Shown piece after piece: positions 54,639-64,000 of a DNA stretch of 64,000 bases; position 1 is the stretch's first letter; every line of letters begins with the position of its first letter. The notes beneath the pieces were generated by a model. It saw nothing but the letters and a program-made list of their open reading frames with translations, was not told the origin of the DNA and made no database searches. The stretch covers positions 3,658,001 through 3,722,000 of the forward strand of contig NZ_LT629758.1 of assembly GCF_900104725.1 (NCBI RefSeq), written 5' to 3'. Both the position numbers and the translations under genes were made by a program. The stretch is from Actinoplanes derwentensis. GTDB taxonomy: Bacteria; Actinomycetota; Actinomycetes; Mycobacteriales; Micromonosporaceae.

Positions 54639-55702
54639 CGGCCGCGACGAGCACCCTGACCCGGCTGCGCGGCACCCCGTGGCTGGTGCTCAAGCGCCTG
54701 GCCGCCGTGCCTCTGGTGCTCCTGGGCCTGAGCACGATGGTCTTCATCGCGATGCGGCTGCTGCCCGGTTCGCCGGCCACCAGCCTGGCCGCCGGCGGCA
54801 CCGGCGGGAACCAGAGCGCCGCCGAGATCACCGAGAACGCCGAGAAGATCAACGCAGCGCTGGGCCTCGACAAGTCGCTGCCCGATCAGTACTTCTCCTT
54901 CCTGGGTGACCTGTTCACCCTGAATCTGGGCTCCTCGTTCTACGGCGGCAACTCGATCACCGGGCTGCTCGGCGACTCGCTGCCGGCCACGATCGAACTG
55001 ACCGTCGCGGCCATGCTGATCGCGGTCCTGCTCGGCATGGTCACCGGCATCGTCGCCGCGCTTCGCAAGGACACCTGGATCGACACCACGACCCGGGCCA
55101 TCGGTACGGTCAGCTTCTCCCTGCCCTGGTTCGCCCTCGGCGTCCTGTCGATCGTCGTCTTCGGTGTGTGGCTGCGCTGGCTGCCGGTGATCGGGCGGCT
55201 CCCCAACGAGCTGGACTATCAGCCGTTCACCAACTTCGTCCTGCTCGACGCGGTCCTGCAGGACCGGCCCGAGCTGATCCTGCCGTGGCTGGAACACCTG
55301 CTGCTGCCGGCCGTCACCCTGGCGCTGTCGATGGCCGGGTTCATCACCCGCATCGTCCGGGCGTCGGTGCTGGAGGTGCTCGGCGACGACTTCGTCCGGA
55401 CCGCACGGATGAAGGGCCTGTCCAGCGGGGCCATCCTGCGGCGGCACGTCCTGCGCAACTCGTCGCTGCCGATCGTCACCGTGCTGGGCCTGCAGTTCGG
55501 CTCACTGCTCGGCGGGTCGGTGATCACCGAGACGGTGTTCAGCTATCCCGGCGTCGGCAACCTGCTCGTCAACGGGATCCTCCAGCGCGACTATCCGATC
55601 GTGCAGGGCGCGGCCCTCGCCATCGCTCTGCTCTTCACCCTGGTCAACGTGGCGGTCGACCTGCTCTACCTGGCACTCGACCCACGCCTGAGGAAGGCCT
55701 GA
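54635..55702 (+). CDS. ABC transporter permease, DppB type
   Basis: This 355-residue permease starts LKRLAAVPLVLLGLSTMVFI and has RLLPGSPA, the EAA loop GDDFVRTARMKGLSSGAIL and GGSVITETVFSYPGVGNLL, all typical of DppB. It pairs with the DppC protein to form the channel. It overlaps dppC by four bases (ATGA) and ends one base before the hydrolase gene. Confidence 0.9.
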   Translation: MTAATSTLTRLRGTPWLVLKRLAAVPLVLLGLSTMVFIAMRLLPGSPATSLAAGGTGGNQSAAEITENAEKINAALGLDKSLPDQYFSFLGDLFTLNLGSSFYGGNSITGLLGDSLPATIELTVAAMLIAVLLGMVTGIVAALRKDTWIDTTTRAIGTVSFSLPWFALGVLSIVVFGVWLRWLPVIGRLPNELDYQPFTNFVLLDAVLQDRPELILPWLEHLLLPAVTLALSMAGFITRIVRASVLEVLGDDFVRTARMKGLSSGAILRRHVLRNSSLPIVTVLGLQFGSLLGGSVITETVFSYPGVGNLLVNGILQRDYPIVQGAALAIALLFTLVNVAVDLLYLALDPRLRKA

Positions 55703-55703
55703 C

Positions 55704-56371
55704 ATGCACATCGTCCTCGTCCACGGCGCCGGCGGAACTCCCACCACCTGGTCCGAACTCGTTCCGCTGCTCGGCGACCGCGCACACACCCTGGTCACCA
55801 ACCCGATGTCCTCGCTCACCGACGACGTGGCGCACACCCTCGGCGTCGTCGAGTCGATCGGCGGGCCGGTGCTGCTGGTCGGGCACTCCTACGGCGGCGC
55901 GGTCATCACCAACGTGGGCCGCTCCGAGCAGGTCAAAGGCCTGGTCTACGTGGCGGCGTTCGCCCCGGACGAGGGCGAGAGCGTGAACGGCATCGTCGAG
56001 CGTTATCCCCCGGCCGAGGTGTCGAAGTACATGCGGCGCGGACCGAACGGCGAGTGGAAGTCCGAGCACACCGACGAGTACTGGGACGAGATCGGCTGGG
56101 ACGTGCCCGTCGACCAGCGGCACATCTGGGACAGCGAGTCCCGGCAGAGCGACAACCGGATCTTCTCCGAGGCGACCGGCGAGCCCGCGTGGCGTACCAA
56201 GAAGGCCTGGTATCTGGTCGCCGCCGAGGACAAGACCCTGCCTCCGGGCATCCAGCGGGACATGGCCGCCCGGGCCGGCGCGATCACCAGCGAGGTGCCG
56301 GGCAGCCACTTCACCCCGCGGGTCCGCCCGGCCGATGTCCTCACCGTGATCGACCGGGCCCTGGACGCGCT

Positions 56372-56375
<4 letters not shown>
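55704..56375 (+). CDS. Alpha/beta hydrolase
   Basis: This 223-residue hydrolase has the oxyanion-hole motif VLVHGAGGTPTTW, nucleophile Ser in VGHSYGG, and a C-terminal His in GSHFTPRVRP. It belongs to the small esterase/amidase-like family that starts MHIVLVHGA, to which salicylate esterase-like and pyrethroid-type enzymes belong. Encoded in the middle of the transporter operon, it probably cleaves the imported compound or an intermediate. The stop overlaps the next gene (GTGA). Confidence 0.87.
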
Positions 56376-58358
<1,983 letters not shown>

Positions 58359-58362
<4 letters not shown>

Positions 58363-59117
58363 TCATCGACGCGTACAACACCACCCAGGACGTGCGAGGC
58401 CGCTCCGACTACCTCACCGGAGCCAAGCCGGGGCAGCCGGCGCCGCCGTACACCCCGTTCGACCCCAAGCGCATCCTGGACCGGATGGACGCCGCCGGTG
58501 TCGACATGGCGATGGTCTGCTCGCTCGCCCAGCGCATCGAGAACGACTTCATCGCCGGCCTGGTCAAGGCCCACCCGGACCGGTTCATCGGCTTCGGCCA
58601 GGTGATGCCGCAGGCCGACGACGCCCTCGACGAGATCGCCCGGATGAAGGACCTCGGCATCTCCGGCCTGAAACTGCACCCGTCGATGCACGGCTACCAC
58701 GTCGCCGACCACGGTCTGCTCGACCCGGTGTTCGAGAAGTGCGCCGAACTCGGCATGCCGATCCTGATCAACGCCCTGGACGACGCGTTCTGCGCGCCGC
58801 TCGCGATCGAGGAGATCGCCAAGGGCCATCCGACCGTGCCGACGATCATCGCGCACATGGGCGCCGTCTGGAACGTGCCCGAGGCGATCATCGTGGCCGA
58901 GCGGAACCCGCACATCTACCTGGAGACGTCGGCGACCCTGATCGCGGACGTCCGGCGGGCGTACGCACGGCTCGGCCCGAGCCAGATCCTGTTCGGCAGC
59001 GAGTGGCCGGGATCCGACTTCGACCTGGAGCGCATGAAGATCGCCAAGGCGATTCCGGACGACGCCGACCGGGCGCTGGTCGAGGGCGGCAACATGGCGC
59101 GGATCCTGGGCCTGTGA
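58359..59117 (+). CDS. Amidohydrolase family 2 (TIM-barrel metal hydrolase/decarboxylase)
   Basis: This 252-residue barrel protein (MIIDAYNTTQDV, VKAHPDRFIGFGQV, GISGLKLHPSMHGY, IIAHMGAVWNVPEAI, ILFGSEWPGSDF) is like uronate/aminocarboxymuconate-type amidohydrolases. The usual N-terminal HxH is replaced by DAYN, so the metal site is altered; His in LKLHPS, His in AHMG and Asp in PGSDF remain. It may be a lactonase, decarboxylase or hydrolase. ATG overlaps dppF, and its stop overlaps the deaminase GTG. Confidence 0.82.
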
Positions 59118-59572
59118 TCACCCCGGTAACCGCGCCCGCCCCGGTAACCGCGCCCGCCGGTTTCTCCCCGGAGGACGTCGAACTGCTGCGCCGGGCCGAG
59201 GACATCCTCGGCCGGGTGTGGGTGCACGGCCGGCACGAGGTCGCCACCGCCCTGCGCGCCGCCGACGGCTCGATCCACACCGGCGTCCACGTCGAAGGAT
59301 CCTGCCGGCGCAGCTCGATCTGCGCCGAAGGGGTCGCCCTCGGCACCGCCCGCGCCGCCGGCATCGCGCTCGGAGACGTGGTCAGCGTGGTGTCGGTGCA
59401 GATCAAACCGGCCGACACGTTCCGGATCATCGCACCGTGCGGCGTCTGCCGCGAACTGATCAGCGACTACAGCCCGGACGCCACCGTCTGGCTGACCGCA
59501 CCCGACACCGACGAGGTCATCGCCGTCCGGGCCCTGGACCTGCTGCCCGAGAAGTCACGGCGGCTCTGGTGA
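59114..59572 (+). CDS. Cytidine-deaminase-like zinc enzyme
   Basis: This 152-residue deaminase has zinc ligands Cys70, Cys109 and Cys112 with the proton-shuttle Glu72 (ICAEGVAL and PCGVCREL). The arrangement matches free-nucleoside deaminases of the Cdd/blasticidin-S deaminase group. The nucleoside-binding N-terminal residues are poorly kept (residues 59-64 HVEGSC), so the substrate may not be cytidine. The first 15 residues hold a duplicated PVTAPA. GTG 59114 overlaps the amidohydrolase stop. Confidence 0.82.
   Translation: MITPVTAPAPVTAPAGFSPEDVELLRRAEDILGRVWVHGRHEVATALRAADGSIHTGVHVEGSCRRSSICAEGVALGTARAAGIALGDVVSVVSVQIKPADTFRIIAPCGVCRELISDYSPDATVWLTAPDTDEVIAVRALDLLPEKSRRLW
59121..59156 (+). 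repeat. Perfect tandem duplication of 18 bases in the deaminase gene
   Basis: CCCCGGTAACCGCGCCCG occurs at 59121-59138 and again at 59139-59156, encoding PVTAPA twice. It adds six residues in frame to a tail outside the deaminase fold, so it looks like a recent slippage event. Confidence 0.9.
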
Positions 59573-59589
59573 CTGTTGAAGGAGACGAA

Positions 59590-60345
59590 ATGAGCAATCC
59601 GCAACGCTGGGAAGAGATGACCTGGCAGGAGGCCGGGGAGGCCACCGAACGCACCGACGCGGTGATCATCCCGGTCGGCGCGATCGAACAGCACGGCCCG
59701 CACCTGCCGCTCAACGTCGACACCGTGATCTGCCAGGCCGTCGCCGAAGAGGTCTCCCGGATCACCGGTGTGCCGACGATCCCGCCGCTGAGCTACGGCG
59801 TCTCCGGCTCGCACGGCGACTTCGCCGGCACCATCGCGCTGCGGCCGGAAACCCTGATCGCCATGGTCGAAGACGTGATCGACTCGCTGCATGCCAGCGG
59901 CATCCGCCAGTTCGTGCTGCTCAACGGGCACATCTGGAACAACGGGGCACTAGACGTGTCGGCCGAGAAGCTGCGGGTACGGCACAAGGACTCCCGCATC
60001 CGCGCGATCGGTTACGTCACCATGTACCCCGGTCCCGAAGTCGACGGCCACGTGCAGTACGGCCGCGGCCTGATGCACGCCAACTTCTTCGAGACCTCGG
60101 TCATGCTGCACCTGCGGCCCGACCTGGTCCGGATGGACCGGGCCACCTCGCACGTCGACGTCGACTCGTTCTGGGACTACCGGATGGACCAGGTCAGCGA
60201 GACCGGCGTGTGGGGCCGCGACGTCGCCACCGCCAACCCCGAACACGGCAAGTCCGAATTCGAACGCTGCGTCCGCACCACCGCGAACGCCGTCGCCACC
60301 GCCGTCCGCGAACCCTGGCCGTCCTCCGCCCACCGGCCTCTTTAA
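59590..60345 (+). CDS. Creatininase-family amidohydrolase
   Basis: This 251-residue creatininase-fold metal hydrolase has the metal-binding start PVGAIEQHGPHLPLNVDT, then GVSGSHGDFAGTIAL and LLNGHIWNNGALD. Relatives open cyclic amides (creatinine, mycofactocin peptide, formamidopyrimidine). Here it could open a lactam formed in the pathway. ATG 59590 has GGAGA upstream and lies 17 bases after the deaminase gene. Confidence 0.88.
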   Translation: MSNPQRWEEMTWQEAGEATERTDAVIIPVGAIEQHGPHLPLNVDTVICQAVAEEVSRITGVPTIPPLSYGVSGSHGDFAGTIALRPETLIAMVEDVIDSLHASGIRQFVLLNGHIWNNGALDVSAEKLRVRHKDSRIRAIGYVTMYPGPEVDGHVQYGRGLMHANFFETSVMLHLRPDLVRMDRATSHVDVDSFWDYRMDQVSETGVWGRDVATANPEHGKSEFERCVRTTANAVATAVREPWPSSAHRPL

Positions 60346-60360
60346 GGAAAGGACCTCCCC

Positions 60361-60996
60361 GTGGAGATCTTCGACATCACCCTCCCGATCCACCCGGAGA
60401 TGCTGCACTGGGGCCGCAAACCCGAGGTGGAGATCGTCGAGTCCCTCGCCAACGGTGACGCGTCCAACGTGACCCGCTGGCGGCTCGGCGCCCACACCGG
60501 CACCCACGTGGACGCCCCCGCCCACTTCGTCGACGGCGCCACCCCCGTCGACAAACTCGACCTGCACTCCCTGGTCGGCCCGGCCATCGTCGCCGACCTG
60601 ACCGCCGTCACCGGTGACATCACCGTCGACGACCTCACGGCCGCCGGGGTGGCCGGGCACAAGCGTGTCCTGCTCAAGACCTCGAACTCGGCGGGACCGT
60701 TGAAAGAGGTCGACCGGGCGCCGTCCTGGGTCGGGCTGTCACCCGAGGCCGCGCAGTGGCTGATCGCCGAAGGTGTCGAGCTGATCGGCATCGACTACCT
60801 GACGATCGAGAGCCACACCCGGACCGAGACCTGGGACGCCCACCACGTGCTGCTCGGCGCCGGCCTGATCATCCTGGAGAACGCCGACCTGGACGGGGTG
60901 CCGCCCGGCTTCTACGAACTGGTCTGCCTGCCGGCGAAACTGGTCGACTCGGACGGCTCGTTCGCCCGGGCCATCCTGATCAAGCGAGACGCCTGA
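60361..60996 (+). CDS. Cyclase-family metal hydrolase (kynurenine formamidase-like)
   Basis: This 211-residue member of the cyclase family has the metal motif HTGTHVDAPAHF (His45, His49, Asp51, His55), LLKTSNSAG and IGIDYLTIE. Related enzymes hydrolyse N-formylkynurenine, isatin or similar amides. GTG 60361, with AAGGA upstream, follows the creatininase gene by 15 bases. Its stop overlaps the next ATG (TGATG). Confidence 0.9.
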   Translation: MEIFDITLPIHPEMLHWGRKPEVEIVESLANGDASNVTRWRLGAHTGTHVDAPAHFVDGATPVDKLDLHSLVGPAIVADLTAVTGDITVDDLTAAGVAGHKRVLLKTSNSAGPLKEVDRAPSWVGLSPEAAQWLIAEGVELIGIDYLTIESHTRTETWDAHHVLLGAGLIILENADLDGVPPGFYELVCLPAKLVDSDGSFARAILIKRDA

Positions 60997-62462
60997 TGGC
61001 CGTCGCGGTCGCGGCGCCGCACCCGGCAGCGGTCGAGGCCGCACACGCCGTGATCGAGAGCGGCGGGAACGCACTCGACGCGGCGCTGGCGGCCGCGGCG
61101 GCGCTCACGGTGGCGTACCCCCATCAATGCTCTGTCGGGGGTGACCTGGTCGCCGTCGTCCGCCCGGCCGGCGGCGAACCGCAAGCCGTGCTCTCCATCG
61201 GCGCCGCCGCGGCAGCCGTCGACGTGGACGCGCTGCGTGCTGCCGGGCCGCGCATGCCGTTCGGCGGGGCGCAGACCGTCACCGTGCCCGGAGTGGTCGC
61301 CGGCTGGGCCGCGCTGCACGCCCTCGGCGCCAGCCTGCCGCTCGCCGACCTGCTCGCGCCGGCCCGGTCCCTGGCCACCGGCGGTGTGGCGGTCAGTCCC
61401 GGCCTGCACCGGGCGATCCTGGGCCGGATCGACGGTGTCCGCGCCGACCCCGGCCTGTCCGCGCTGCTGCTCGACGACGCCGGCGAACCGGTGACGACGC
61501 TGTACCAGCCGGCGCTGGCCGAAACCCTCGACAGCATCGGCCGCAACTGGCGGTCCTTCTACCGCGGTCACCTCGGTCATCGCCTGGTCGCCGGCCTCAA
61601 CCGGCTGGGCAGCCCGCTCACGGTCGGCGATTTCGCCGCCCACCAGGCCGAGATCACGTCACCGTTGGCGTCGGTTGCGGAGGGTGTTTCCTGGTACGCC
61701 GCCCCGCCGCCCGTCCAGGGAGCCACCTTCCTCGCCATCGCGGGTTCATCAGCGCTGCTGGCCGACGCGCGCCGGGCTCAACTGGCCCGCGACGCCCTGC
61801 TCGGCGACCCCCGCACCGGCCCGATCGACCTGGACGGCCTGCTGCTCCGGACCACCGCCGACTTCACACCCGCCGACCTCGTCAAACCGGCCGGCGACAC
61901 GGTGGCGGTCACCACGGTCGACTCGTCCGGCACCGCGGTCACCCTGATCCAGAGCGTCTTCCAGAGCTTCGGCTCCGGCCTGCTCGAACCCGACACCGGC
62001 GTCGTCCTGCACAACCGTGGCTCGTCGTTCAGCCTCGACCCGGCACACCCCGGAAGAATCGCCCCCGGTGTACGGCCACCGCACACCCTCTGCCCCACGG
62101 TCGCCGTCTCCGGTGACACGGTGGTGGCCCTGGGCTGTCAGGGTGGCCGCTCCCAGGCGTGGATCCTCGCCCAGGTGGCCGGCGACGTCCTGAGCACTGA
62201 CGATCTGTCCGGGGTGCTGGCCCGGCCGCGGTGGATCATCGGTGCCCGCGAGATCGACCGGGACGTCCCCACCCTGCTCCTGGAACCCGGCACCCCCGAT
62301 GCGGCGACGCTGACCAGCACCGCTTCGGCGCTGGACCTGGCCGTCGAGACCACGGCCGGCCCACACGACGACGCCGGCCACATCCAGGTGGCCCGGCTGG
62401 CAGCGGGCATCCTGTCCGCGGCCAGTGATCCCCGGGCCGACGGGCTGGCCGCCGTCTACTGA
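60996..62462 (+). CDS. Gamma-glutamyltransferase family protein
   Basis: This 488-residue Ntn-hydrolase precursor starts AAPHPAAVEAAHAVIESGGNALDAAL, as GGT does. The autocleavage/catalytic Thr is Thr302 in GDTVAVTTVD; VQSVFQSFGSG-like residues (IQSVFQSFGSGL) and GGRSQ-type C-terminal motif (LGCQGGRSQAW) follow. The usual TTH reads TVA, so autoprocessing may be altered. There is no signal peptide, so it is cytoplasmic. It could remove glutamate from gamma-glutamylated intermediates made by the GS-like ligase, or act as a cephalosporin-acylase-type amidase. Last gene before a hairpin. Confidence 0.85.
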   Translation: MAVAVAAPHPAAVEAAHAVIESGGNALDAALAAAAALTVAYPHQCSVGGDLVAVVRPAGGEPQAVLSIGAAAAAVDVDALRAAGPRMPFGGAQTVTVPGVVAGWAALHALGASLPLADLLAPARSLATGGVAVSPGLHRAILGRIDGVRADPGLSALLLDDAGEPVTTLYQPALAETLDSIGRNWRSFYRGHLGHRLVAGLNRLGSPLTVGDFAAHQAEITSPLASVAEGVSWYAAPPPVQGATFLAIAGSSALLADARRAQLARDALLGDPRTGPIDLDGLLLRTTADFTPADLVKPAGDTVAVTTVDSSGTAVTLIQSVFQSFGSGLLEPDTGVVLHNRGSSFSLDPAHPGRIAPGVRPPHTLCPTVAVSGDTVVALGCQGGRSQAWILAQVAGDVLSTDDLSGVLARPRWIIGAREIDRDVPTLLLEPGTPDAATLTSTASALDLAVETTAGPHDDAGHIQVARLAAGILSAASDPRADGLAAVY

Positions 62463-62498
62463 GCAACACCCCCTGACGTCCGGATCTGGTCCGGCGCA

Positions 62499-62523
62499 CT
62501 GGCCTCATGCCCCTCGAGGCCAG
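62499..62523 (+). terminator. Hairpin after the gamma-glutamyltransferase gene
   Basis: CTGGCCTC (62499-62506) pairs with GAGGCCAG (62516-62523), an 8-bp stem with a 9-base loop, 36 bases past the stop. It may separate the transporter operon from the final amidohydrolase. Confidence 0.55.
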
Positions 62524-62601
62524 CGGCCGGGCCGGATCCGGGCCTCGTTCTCCCGCTCCCGTCAGCACTTCCCCGATCGCGATCCCCCCGGAGGCCCGGC
62601 A

Positions 62602-64000
62602 ATGAGTGGTGAGCTGGTAATCATCGGCGACGTGATCACCCTGGACCCGGTCCGGCCCCGCGTCACCGCGGTCGCGATCGTGAACGGCCGGATAGCCGCC
62701 ACCGGCAGCCCCGCAGACGCGCGCGCGGCGGTTCCGGCCGGAACACCCGAGGTCACCGTGTCCGGCACGATCATCCCCGGTTTCGTCGACAGCCACGTGC
62801 ATCTGCTCTGGGCCGGACGACGGGCATCCCGGGTGTCCCTGACCGGCGCCACCTCGATCGCCGAAGTGCAGCAGCGTATCCGCGCGCACGCCCTCGCGAA
62901 CCCCGGCGACGGCTGGATCGAAGCCGACGACGACCTGGACCCGTGGGACCTGGCCGAGAACCGCCTGCCCACCGCCGCCGAACTGGAGACAGCCGCCCCC
63001 GGCCGCGGCGTCCTGCTGGACCGGCGCGGCCATGACGCCCTGGTCAACACGACCGCACTGCACCGGGCCGGTATCACCTCGGCCACTCCCGACCCGCCGG
63101 GCGGGCGCATCGACCGCGACCCGAACGGCGAACCGACCGGCCTGCTCGTCGAACATCCGGCGGTCGCACTGGCCCGGGCCGTCATCCCACCGCCGTCCGG
63201 CGCCGACCACCACCGCTGGATCGAAAACGGCCAGCGGGAACTCCTCGCCCACGGCATCACCACCGCGATGGACCCGGCGGTGTCCACGGCCGAACTGTCC
63301 GCCTACGCGGACGCGGCCCGCGCCGGCACCCTCCAGCTCCGGGTGACGGCGATGCCGCTCGGTTCGGAGACCACCACGTTCGCGGACCTGGACCGGGCCG
63401 CCGAGACGTGCGGCCTGGAAACCGCAGACCCCCATCTGCTGGTACGAGGCCCCACCAAACTCTTCCTGGACGGCGGCGGCTCCCTCGGCACAGCTCTGCT
63501 CTCCACACCGTGGCCCACTCACCCCACCCCACCGGCGTCTCCCGAGCCGACCCCGGCCGCAGGCCCGTCACCAGCCGAACCGGCGCCGCTGCCCACATCG
63601 ACGCTTACCCCTTCCTCCGCTACCCCTTCCTCCGGTGTCGTGGAGCCCTTGGGTGTCGGCCCTTCCCAACCCTCAGCCGCAGAACCTGGCCCGGTGGACC
63701 CTGCCTACAGCGAGCCGGTTTCCTGCGGGGTCGTCGAGCATTCCGACTACCACGGGAATCAGACGCTGAGCAGGGAAGTCGTGCTCGCGCATTGCCGGGA
63801 AGCGGCGCTGGCCGGGCGTGGAGCAGGGGTGCACGCGGTCGGGGACGCCGCGATCGACCTGGTGCTGGACGTGCTCGGTGAAGTCGACGCGGTGACACCT
63901 GTCGCGGGACTGGGATTCCACCTGATCCACGCCTATCTGGGGCCGAGTCCGGACGCGATGCGCCGTGCCCGGGATCTGGGCGTGCGGGTGTCGGCGCATC
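62602..64000 (+). CDS. Amidohydrolase family 3 (YtcJ-like), C-terminus cut by window edge
   Basis: The frame is open from ATG 62602 (GGAGG upstream) to the last base, 466 residues seen of an expected ~540-600. Metal ligands are His65 and His67 in GFVDSHVH; the lysine region is TKLFLDGGGSLGTALLS; AGVHAVGDAAIDLV and HLIHAYLGPS follow. Between LGTALLS and EHSDYHGN lies a Pro/Ser/Thr-rich insert of about 70 residues (about 306-378) not found in typical members. YtcJ proteins hydrolyse amides such as formamides. It probably belongs to the same catabolic locus. Confidence 0.87.
   Translation, partial: MSGELVIIGDVITLDPVRPRVTAVAIVNGRIAATGSPADARAAVPAGTPEVTVSGTIIPGFVDSHVHLLWAGRRASRVSLTGATSIAEVQQRIRAHALANPGDGWIEADDDLDPWDLAENRLPTAAELETAAPGRGVLLDRRGHDALVNTTALHRAGITSATPDPPGGRIDRDPNGEPTGLLVEHPAVALARAVIPPPSGADHHRWIENGQRELLAHGITTAMDPAVSTAELSAYADAARAGTLQLRVTAMPLGSETTTFADLDRAAETCGLETADPHLLVRGPTKLFLDGGGSLGTALLSTPWPTHPTPPASPEPTPAAGPSPAEPAPLPTSTLTPSSATPSSGVVEPLGVGPSQPSAAEPGPVDPAYSEPVSCGVVEHSDYHGNQTLSREVVLAHCREAALAGRGAGVHAVGDAAIDLVLDVLGEVDAVTPVAGLGFHLIHAYLGPSPDAMRRARDLGVRVSAH
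63606..63635 (+). repeat. 15-base tandem repeat within the amidohydrolase insert
   Basis: TACCCCTTCCTCCGC at 63606-63620 is followed by a copy differing only at the last base (63621-63635). It keeps the frame and lies in the low-complexity Pro/Ser/Thr insert, so slippage probably helped to build the insert. Confidence 0.85.

Overview
The window is very GC-rich and gene-dense. Many genes start with GTG, and 4-base ATGA or GTGA stop/start overlaps are common. Eukaryotic-type Ser/Thr kinase, CGNR and ECF42-type regulators, a Streptomyces-like chloramphenicol phosphotransferase homologue and a Rieske/Cu-amine-oxidase catabolic cluster all point to a soil actinomycete, most likely Micromonosporaceae (Actinoplanes-like). 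This placement rests on gene content, not on a marker gene. No rRNA, tRNA, CRISPR array, IS element or prophage was seen. Both edges cut genes: an NAD-dependent DNA ligase on the left and a YtcJ-type amidohydrolase on the right.

Region by region. 1-7.5 kb: a LigA-type ligase; a secreted PL11-type rhamnogalacturonan lyase; a decayed GXWXG/alcohol dehydrogenase pair; cupin and NUDIX genes; a YCII/DGPF protein with its ECF42-type sigma factor. 7.4-10.4 kb: a sensor-domain membrane protein and an odd BioD-like/TM/SMI1 fusion, each preceded by the same 41-bp element, then a HigBA-like toxin-antitoxin pair whose toxin carries a nonsense codon. 10.4-15.3 kb: DMT exporter, CGNR regulator, MFS exporter coupled to a chloramphenicol phosphotransferase-like gene, and a PknB-type kinase. 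15.4-20.2 kb: hypothetical genes, a PEP-mutase/isocitrate-lyase family enzyme and a three-gene operon of unknown membrane proteins. 20.2-24.3 kb: a possible terpenoid or prenyl-lipid locus made of a trans-prenyltransferase, a CdsA-like cytidylyltransferase, a Pyr4/DmtA1-like transmembrane terpene cyclase candidate, a GT2 glycosyltransferase and a membrane protein.

24.4-42.5 kb: a small conserved protein, an FAD monooxygenase, a zinc peptidase, a PlsC acyltransferase, a P-loop kinase, an apparent histidine decarboxylase operon (APC permease, Gln/Pro-rich protein, decarboxylase), a lipoprotein, a GNAT-AraC-VOC-UvrA2 operon, a secreted protein, a DUF4132 protein, and a winged-helix regulator with a small membrane protein.

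42.6-64 kb is the most coherent region and looks like one amine or amide catabolic system. It holds a Rieske oxygenase, a glutamine-synthetase-like ligase, an aldehyde dehydrogenase, an unusual class-V-aminotransferase/sarcosine-oxidase-type fusion, a FadR-type GntR regulator, a copper amine oxidase, a five-part dipeptide-type ABC importer and a series of hydrolases: alpha/beta hydrolase, two amidohydrolases, creatininase, cyclase, gamma-glutamyltransferase, and a cytidine-deaminase-like enzyme. Four copies of a palindrome built on ATTGGATCCAAT lie before the Rieske operon, the fusion gene, the amine oxidase (beside the regulator) and the transporter operon. They probably define the GntR regulon. 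The ligase, flavin oxidase, aldehyde dehydrogenase and gamma-glutamyl hydrolase are reminiscent of gamma-glutamylation routes for amines (putrescine, isopropylamine, aniline); the substrate here cannot be read from sequence.
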